The notes under the pieces were generated by a model, which had not been told where the DNA came from, did not search any database, and worked only from the letters and a program-made list of their open reading frames with translations. A stretch of DNA of 9,531 bases from positions 1 through 9,531 of the forward strand of contig DATFGL010000130.1 of assembly GCA_035249465.1 (NCBI GenBank), written 5' to 3'. Position numbers and translations under genes: made by a program. Within the stretch, counting starts at the first letter, position 1; every line of letters begins with the position of its first letter. This stretch comes from 66-474 sp035249465 (GTDB taxonomy: Bacteria > Pseudomonadota > Gammaproteobacteria > Xanthomonadales > Rhodanobacteraceae). Below, one piece after another: positions 5,693 through 9,531 of this stretch.

Positions 5693-6985
5693 ATGAAAAC
5701 ATTGCGTTCCCTGATACTGGTTTCCCTCGTCGCCTTCACCGGCGTACCGTTCGCGCAGACGGCGCTGCCGCCGAAACCGTCGACGCCGCCCAAGCCGGTG
5801 CCCACGGTTCCGCAGACGCCGATTCCGCCCGCGCCGCAGCCGAACGCGCAGGCATGGGTGCTGATGGATTACGCCAACGGTCAGGTCCTCGCGTCCAGCA
5901 ACATGGACGCGCGGCGCGCGCCGGCCTCGCTGACCAAGATCATGACCGAGTACGTGGTCAACGCCGAGATCGCGGCCGGCAAGATCCACATGGACGACAA
6001 GGTGCACATCAGCGAACACGCCTGGCGGGCGGGCGGCGCCGGCACCGACGGTTCCACCAGCTTCCTGAAACTGAATTCCGACGTACCGCTGAAGGACCTG
6101 CTGTATGGCATGATCATCCAGTCGGGCAACGACGCCGCGATCGCGCTGGCCGAGCACGTCGCGGGTTCCGAACAGGCGTTTGCCGACATGATGAACGCCT
6201 ACGCCAAACGGCTCGGGATGGACAACACCCACTTCATCAATGCCTCGGGCTATCCGGCGCCCGAGCACTACAGCAGCGCGCATGACATCGCGATCCTGTC
6301 GCGCGCGCTGATCAGGAACTTTCCCGAGGAATACAAGATCTCGTCGATCAAGTCGTTCGAGTGGAACGGCATCACCCAGCACAACCGCAATACGCTGCTG
6401 TGGACCGACCCAAGCGTGGACGGCATCAAGACCGGTTCGACCAAGGAAGCCGGCTTCTGCCTGGCCGCGTCGGCGCTGCGCAACGGCATGCGCCTGATCG
6501 CGGTGACCATGGGCGGGCCCGACATGAACGCCGCGACTACCGGCGACGAGGCGCTGCTGAACTGGGGCTTCAACTTCTACCGCACCCACACGTTGTACAG
6601 CGCGAGCCAGGTGCTCGCCACGCCGCGGCTGTGGAAGGGCGAGGCCAACAGCCTCGAGCTCGGCATCGCGGAAGATGCGTCGGTGACCATTCCGCGTGGC
6701 AAGTACGACGAACTGCAGGCCACGCTGGAAATCCCGCAGCGCCTGATCGCGCCGTTCAAGCAGGGCCAGCAGGTCGGTTCGCTGAAGGTGACCTTCGACG
6801 GCAAGCCGGTGGTCACGGAACCGCTGGTGGTGCTGAAGGACGCACCGCAGGGCGGCTTCTTCAAGCGGCTGTGGGACGCGATCCTGCTGCTGTTCCACCG
6901 CGGCAACGGCACCACCACCACGCCGGCGCCGACCGTGTCGGTTGCGTCGGCGTCGAGCGTGGCGCCGCCGGCCTCCGCGAAGTAA
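5693..6985 (+). CDS. dacA: D-alanyl-D-alanine carboxypeptidase, PBP5/6 type (peptidase S11)
   Basis: A 430-residue penicillin-binding protein that removes the terminal D-Ala from peptidoglycan pentapeptides in the periplasm. All three active-site motifs are present: SLTK (79-82, nucleophile Ser79), SGN (144-146) and KTG (246-248). A PBP5 C-terminal beta domain follows (about 307-383), then an amphipathic helix GGFFKRLWDAILLLF (387-401) that would anchor it to the inner membrane. I chose ATG 5693 because it gives a clean signal peptide (MKTLRSLILVSLVAF...PFA-QT); the in-frame ATG 5663 would add 10 polar residues. Two extras are unusual: a Pro-rich linker after the signal peptide (about 25-50) and a Thr/Ala/Ser/Pro tail of ~29 residues beyond the anchor helix. 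dacA and dacC cannot be told apart from sequence alone. It lies between rlpA and ybeD, as dacA does in E. coli. Confidence 0.93.
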   Translation: MKTLRSLILVSLVAFTGVPFAQTALPPKPSTPPKPVPTVPQTPIPPAPQPNAQAWVLMDYANGQVLASSNMDARRAPASLTKIMTEYVVNAEIAAGKIHMDDKVHISEHAWRAGGAGTDGSTSFLKLNSDVPLKDLLYGMIIQSGNDAAIALAEHVAGSEQAFADMMNAYAKRLGMDNTHFINASGYPAPEHYSSAHDIAILSRALIRNFPEEYKISSIKSFEWNGITQHNRNTLLWTDPSVDGIKTGSTKEAGFCLAASALRNGMRLIAVTMGGPDMNAATTGDEALLNWGFNFYRTHTLYSASQVLATPRLWKGEANSLELGIAEDASVTIPRGKYDELQATLEIPQRLIAPFKQGQQVGSLKVTFDGKPVVTEPLVVLKDAPQGGFFKRLWDAILLLFHRGNGTTTTPAPTVSVASASSVAPPASAK

Positions 6986-6994
6986 GGTTGCGGC

Positions 6995-7282
6995 ATGCGT
7001 GGCCTCGACGACATCGAGAAGAAGGACGGCCAGGGTTTCCAGTTTCCGGGCAGTTTCGAGATCACCGCGATGGGCAACGCCAACGCGAACCTGCGTGAAC
7101 GCGTGCCGGAAATCCTGCGCGGCCTCGGGCTTTCGGTGCTGAAAGCCAGCGTGCGCGAACGGCCCTCCAGCCAGGGCAACTACGTGTCGGTGAGCGTGGT
7201 GTTCAACTGTCCTTCGCGCGAGAAGCACGAAGAGGCCCACGCCGCGCTGCGCGCCGATCCGGATATCCGGTACACGTTGTAA
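6995..7282 (+). CDS. ybeD: YbeD / DUF493 family protein
   Basis: A 95-residue small cytoplasmic protein. The core reads FQFPGSFEITAMG (15-27), then VPEILRGLG (37-45), SVRERPSSQGNYVSVSVVF (52-70) and a C-terminal DPDIRYTL. This matches the DUF493/YbeD family, which adopts an ACT-like alpha/beta fold resembling regulatory domains; its role is unknown. AAGG, overlapping the stop codon of the carboxypeptidase gene, lies 7 nt before ATG 6995 and sets the start. The position between the carboxypeptidase and lipB is the same as in E. coli. Its stop TAA shares one base with the ATG of the lipB frame (TAATG), so the two are probably translationally coupled. Confidence 0.9.
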   Translation: MRGLDDIEKKDGQGFQFPGSFEITAMGNANANLRERVPEILRGLGLSVLKASVRERPSSQGNYVSVSVVFNCPSREKHEEAHAALRADPDIRYTL

Positions 7283-8124
7283 TGACACCCATGCATCCAC
7301 CGGTTTCCACCCCCTTCGGAACAAAGGGGGTCGCACCACAGGCGCGGGGGGATGCATCGATGATGCAAGAGCCATCCCCCTTGGTCGCGCTGCGCGCGCG
7401 TTCGCCACGCTCCGCCCTTCGTTCCGAAGGGGGAAGCGAGTCCCCCGAGTCCCGAGTCCCGGGTCCCGAGTCCCGCTCTCTGCTCGTCCGCCATCTCGGC
7501 CGCCAAGCCTACGAACCCGTCTGGCACGCGATGCAAGCCTTCACCGATGCGCGCGGGCCGGATACGCCGGACGAGCTGTGGCTGGTCGAACACGACCCGG
7601 TGTTCACGCTCGGCCAGGCCGGCAAGCCGGAACACGTGCTGGCGCCCGGCGAGATCCCGGTGATCCACGTCGATCGCGGCGGCCAGGTGACGTACCACGG
7701 CCCGGGCCAGATCGTGGCCTATCCACTGCTGGATCTGCGGCGGCTGAAGATCGGCGTGCGCGAACTGGTGCACCGGATCGAACAATCCATCATCGACACC
7801 CTGGCCGAATGGAACATCGCCGCCATGCGCCGCGAGGGGGCGCCCGGCGTGTACGTGGGCGACGCCAAGATCGCGGCGCTGGGCCTGCGCGTGCGCCATG
7901 GCTGCACCTTCCATGGGCTCGCCTTCAACGTCGCGATGGACCTGGAACCCTTCCACCGCATCAACCCGTGCGGTTACGCGGGCCTTCAAGTGGCGCAAAT
8001 GCTAGACTTGGGCGGCCCGTCGCGGCTTGCCGACGTCGAGGAAGTACTGATTGCCGAGCTTGGCCGACAATTCGGACTGTCGCCGCAGGATGCGGAACCC
8101 GTGCTGCCCCGTGCCGCCGCGTGA
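7282..8124 (+). CDS. lipB: Octanoyl-[acyl-carrier-protein]:protein N-octanoyltransferase with repeat-derived N-terminal extension
   Basis: LipB moves octanoyl groups from ACP to lipoyl domains of enzymes such as pyruvate dehydrogenase, the first step of lipoate assembly in the cytoplasm. The family core starts at SLLVRHLGRQAYEPVW (about residue 66) and runs to about 266. It includes HDPVFTLGQAG (104-114), DRGGQVTYHGPGQ (131-143), the catalytic lysine in AKIAALGLR (Lys196) and the catalytic cysteine in INPCGYAG (Cys230), with the E. coli spacing of 34. The core alone has the usual ~210-residue length. The 66 preceding residues are encoded by an inverted-repeat element and GAGTCCC heptads and have no family counterpart. 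The start is uncertain: ATG 7282 overlaps the ybeD stop, while ATG 7360 or 7363 has a G-run (7346-7351) as possible ribosome site. No ATG or GTG start lies at the core boundary. Confidence 0.9.
   Translation: MTPMHPPVSTPFGTKGVAPQARGDASMMQEPSPLVALRARSPRSALRSEGGSESPESRVPGPESRSLLVRHLGRQAYEPVWHAMQAFTDARGPDTPDELWLVEHDPVFTLGQAGKPEHVLAPGEIPVIHVDRGGQVTYHGPGQIVAYPLLDLRRLKIGVRELVHRIEQSIIDTLAEWNIAAMRREGAPGVYVGDAKIAALGLRVRHGCTFHGLAFNVAMDLEPFHRINPCGYAGLQVAQMLDLGGPSRLADVEEVLIAELGRQFGLSPQDAEPVLPRAAA
7310..7433. repeat. Inverted-repeat (MITE/REP-like) element inside the lipB 5' coding region
   Basis: CCCCCTTCGGAACAAAGGG (7310-7328) is repeated in inverted orientation at 7415-7433 with one mismatch in 19. 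Each arm is itself a hairpin: CCCCCTT/AAGGGGG (7310-7316 with 7324-7330) and CCCTTC/GAAGGG (7415-7420 with 7426-7431). Between the arms are nested dyads: GGGGGATG (7347-7354) with CATCCCCC (7373-7380), and TGCATC-GAT-GATGCA (7353-7367). The whole 124 bp is open in the lipB frame. The structure suggests a dispersed non-coding element, but no second copy lies in this window. Confidence 0.7.
7438..7474 (+). repeat. GAGTCCC heptanucleotide repeats
   Basis: Four GAGTCCC units (7438-7444, 7447-7453, 7454-7460, 7468-7474) and one GGGTCCC variant (7461-7467), with a CC slip after the first unit. They directly follow the inverted-repeat element and are translated as a Ser/Pro/Glu/Arg-rich segment just before the LipB core. 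Seven-base units shift the frame when one is gained or lost, so copy number changes could switch the frame of the upstream start. Confidence 0.75.
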
Positions 8125-8234
8125 CTTGCGGCCGTATCCGGTGCCCGCATTTTCCGATACTTTAGGACCTGTTGGCACTGTGCCAGACGGTCGCGCCCCG
8201 ACGAGCCTTTTCCGCCCGCACCACGCACCCGCGC

Positions 8235-8255
8235 GCGCCAGCGAACGGCTGGCGC
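8235..8255 (+). terminator. GC-rich hairpin after lipB
   Basis: GCGCCAGC-GAACG-GCTGGCGC is a perfect 8-bp stem with a 5-nt loop, followed by ACTCCATCTTTG. The T-run is poor, so it is a weak candidate intrinsic terminator for lipB or a leader hairpin of prc. Confidence 0.4.
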
Positions 8256-8285
8256 ACTCCATCTTTGTCCGCACTTCGAGCGTAA

Positions 8286-8307
8286 ACGGCCATTCCGTTG
8301 TGGCCGT
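8286..8307 (+). promoter_or_regulatory. Hairpin adjacent to the prc ribosome binding site
   Basis: ACGGCCA-TTCCGTTG-TGGCCGT forms a perfect 7-bp stem with an 8-nt loop that ends 2 bases before the AAGGA ribosome site (8310-8314), 6 nt upstream of ATG 8321. Such a position can influence translation initiation. Confidence 0.4.
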
Positions 8308-8320
8308 CCAAGGAAAGTCC

Positions 8321-9531
8321 ATGTTGCAGCGTGCTTTTGTTGTCCTGATCGCCCTCCTGGTTTCATTCGGCGTGTTTTCGTTCGGCGCGCAAGCCAGGGG
8401 CGCCGCGCCCGCGGCCGCCGCCTGCCCGGCGTCGGCGTCCAGCGTACTGTCGGCGCCGCCCGCCAAATACAAGATGACACCCGCGCCGGTGTTGAAGCCG
8501 ACCGCGGCGCAGGGCCAGGCCGCGATCCTGGCGGCGCGCCTGCTGACGCGCTTCCAGTACGAAGCGTTGCCGCTCGACGACGCGATGTCGCAAAAGATCT
8601 TCGACGCCTATTTCAAGGCACTCGATGGCAGCAAGCTGTTCTTCACGCAACAGGATATCGACCAGTTCGCGGCGGACCGCACCAAGCTCGACGACGCGAT
8701 CTGGAACGGCGACATGTCGGTTCCGTTCGCGATCTTCAACCTGTATGAAAAGCGCGCGGGCGAGCGCACCGCGTATGCGCTCACGCTGCTGAAGAACGGT
8801 TTCAACCCCGACACCAACGAAACCTACACGTTCGACCGCGACAAGGCGCCGTGGGCCGCGAATGCCGCGGCACTCGACAAGCTGTGGCAGGGGCGCGTGG
8901 AGAACGACTGGATCCGCCTGAAGCTCGCGGGCAAGGACGACGCCGAAATCCGCAAGACGCTGTCGCGCCGCTACGAGAACTACCTCGACCGCGTGCATCA
9001 GCTCGACAGCGAGGACGTGTTCCAGACCTTCATGAACGCGTATGCGATGGCGATCGACCCGCATACCAATTACTTCGGCCCGCGCGCCAGCCAGAACTTC
9101 GACATCACCATGAAGTTGTCGCTGGAAGGCATCGGTGCGGTGCTGCAGGAACACGACGAATACACCGTGATCCGCGAAGTGGTGCCGGGCGGTCCGGCCG
9201 CGAAATCCGGCAAGCTCGAAGTGGGCGACAAGATCGTGGGCGTCGGCCAGGGCGATTGCGGCGCGATCGTGGACACCGTCGGCTGGCGCATCGACGACGT
9301 GGTCGCGAAGATCCGCGGCACGAAGGGTACTGTCGTACGGCTGGAGGTCTTGCCCGCCGAGGGCGGCCCGGATGCCAAGCCCAGGCTCATCACGCTGGTA
9401 CGCGCCAAGGTCACCATCGCCGACCAGGCCGCGAAGAAGAAGATCATCGACGTCAAGGAAGGCGATCGCACCATCAAGGTCGGCGTGATCGACCTGCAGA
9501 GTTTCTACGAAGACTTCGACGCGCGCCGCCG
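8321..9531 (+). CDS. prc: Tail-specific (carboxy-terminal) protease Prc/Tsp, N-terminal part (partial)
   Basis: The frame is open from ATG 8321 to the window end: 403 residues, against about 680 for E. coli Prc. Prc is a periplasmic serine protease that degrades proteins with non-polar C-termini and, in E. coli with NlpI, the murein hydrolase MepS. A signal peptide (MLQRAFVVLIALLVSF...AQA) is followed by the helical N-terminal domain: RFQYEALPLDDAMSQKIFDAY (77-97), YTFDRDKAPW (169-178), RRYENYLDRVHQLDSEDVF (216-234) and AIDPHTNYFGPR (244-255). The PDZ domain, about 262-350, includes LSLEGIGAVLQ, GGPAAKSGKLEVGDKIVGVGQG and WRIDDVVAKIRG. The catalytic Ser/Lys domain lies beyond the window. The start is supported by AAGGA 6 nt upstream. 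The cell-wall genes upstream fit a murein-related role. Confidence 0.93.
   Translation, partial: MLQRAFVVLIALLVSFGVFSFGAQARGAAPAAAACPASASSVLSAPPAKYKMTPAPVLKPTAAQGQAAILAARLLTRFQYEALPLDDAMSQKIFDAYFKALDGSKLFFTQQDIDQFAADRTKLDDAIWNGDMSVPFAIFNLYEKRAGERTAYALTLLKNGFNPDTNETYTFDRDKAPWAANAAALDKLWQGRVENDWIRLKLAGKDDAEIRKTLSRRYENYLDRVHQLDSEDVFQTFMNAYAMAIDPHTNYFGPRASQNFDITMKLSLEGIGAVLQEHDEYTVIREVVPGGPAAKSGKLEVGDKIVGVGQGDCGAIVDTVGWRIDDVVAKIRGTKGTVVRLEVLPAEGGPDAKPRLITLVRAKVTIADQAAKKKIIDVKEGDRTIKVGVIDLQSFYEDFDARR

Larger units (their letters stand above)
8125..8320 (+). promoter_or_regulatory. Structured leader / intergenic region upstream of prc
   Basis: This 196 bp gap separates lipB from prc. It holds three dyads: the 13-bp palindrome TGGCACTGTGCCA (8173-8185), a strong hairpin at 8235-8255 and a hairpin at 8286-8307 next to the ribosome site. 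The AT-richer words ATTTTCCGATACTTTA (8149-8164) could include a -10 box, but I see no good -35. The region probably holds the prc promoter and a structured 5' leader. Confidence 0.4.

Noticed and set aside
5413..6285. 290-codon plus-strand frame starting right after rlpA
   Set aside because: It runs through the duplicated intergenic element and then out of frame through the carboxypeptidase. It has no family motif, and its repeated MREVAYD-like peptides merely reflect the DNA repeat.
5552..7408. 618-codon open frame on the minus strand
   Set aside because: It is antisense to the carboxypeptidase, ybeD and part of lipB, all supported by clear motifs. Its composition is Arg/His/Val-rich, as expected for an antisense shadow in GC-rich DNA.
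7438..7474. CRISPR-like array
   Set aside because: The units are 7 bp and directly abutting, with no unique spacers and no cas genes. It is a simple tandem repeat.

Overview
The window is GC-rich and gene-dense, with short gaps. Its gene families and order fit a gammaproteobacterium of the Xanthomonadales/Lysobacterales type (Rhodanobacter-like). The placement is inferred from protein similarity and from the cell-wall/lipoate gene order. No marker RNA is present.

Left part (1-2023, + strand): the 3' end of a class II (B12-dependent) ribonucleotide reductase gene carries a REP-like palindrome inside its reading frame. A DUF6338-type membrane protein follows 9 bp later. Its last codons overlap a 49-residue proline-rich gene at 815-964 that has its own GGAGG ribosome site. 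After a gap with two hairpins come a thioredoxin and, 10 bp on, an uncharacterised multi-pass membrane protein.

Middle (2043-3264, - strand): a two-gene unit encodes a small antibiotic-monooxygenase-like (ferredoxin-fold) protein and a metallo-beta-lactamase-fold hydrolase of the Blh/persulfide-dioxygenase-like group. It converges on the membrane protein gene and diverges from the cell-wall genes across a 175 bp regulatory gap.

Right part (3440-9531, + strand): a peptidoglycan-maturation block, mltB - rlpA - dacA-type D,D-carboxypeptidase, continues into a DUF493/YbeD gene and lipB. This is the rlpA-dacA-ybeD-lipB order known from E. coli. The window ends inside prc (tail-specific protease), before its catalytic Ser/Lys region. 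MltB and RlpA cut glycan strands, the PBP5-type enzyme trims pentapeptides, and Prc in other bacteria degrades periplasmic murein enzymes, so these genes plausibly act on the same wall. YbeD and LipB are cytoplasmic; LipB starts protein lipoylation. lipA does not follow lipB here.

The most unusual points are: (1) repeat DNA read as protein in two genes, the RNR linker and a roughly 66-residue N-terminal extension of LipB made of an inverted-repeat element plus GAGTCCC heptads; (2) a duplicated ~75-95 bp promoter-like element before the carboxypeptidase; (3) an RlpA with several normally invariant active-site positions replaced; (4) the overlapping proline-rich micro-gene coupled to DUF6338; (5) a leader before prc with three dyads. 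I did not find a clear new multi-gene system. The DUF6338/micro-gene pair is the nearest candidate.
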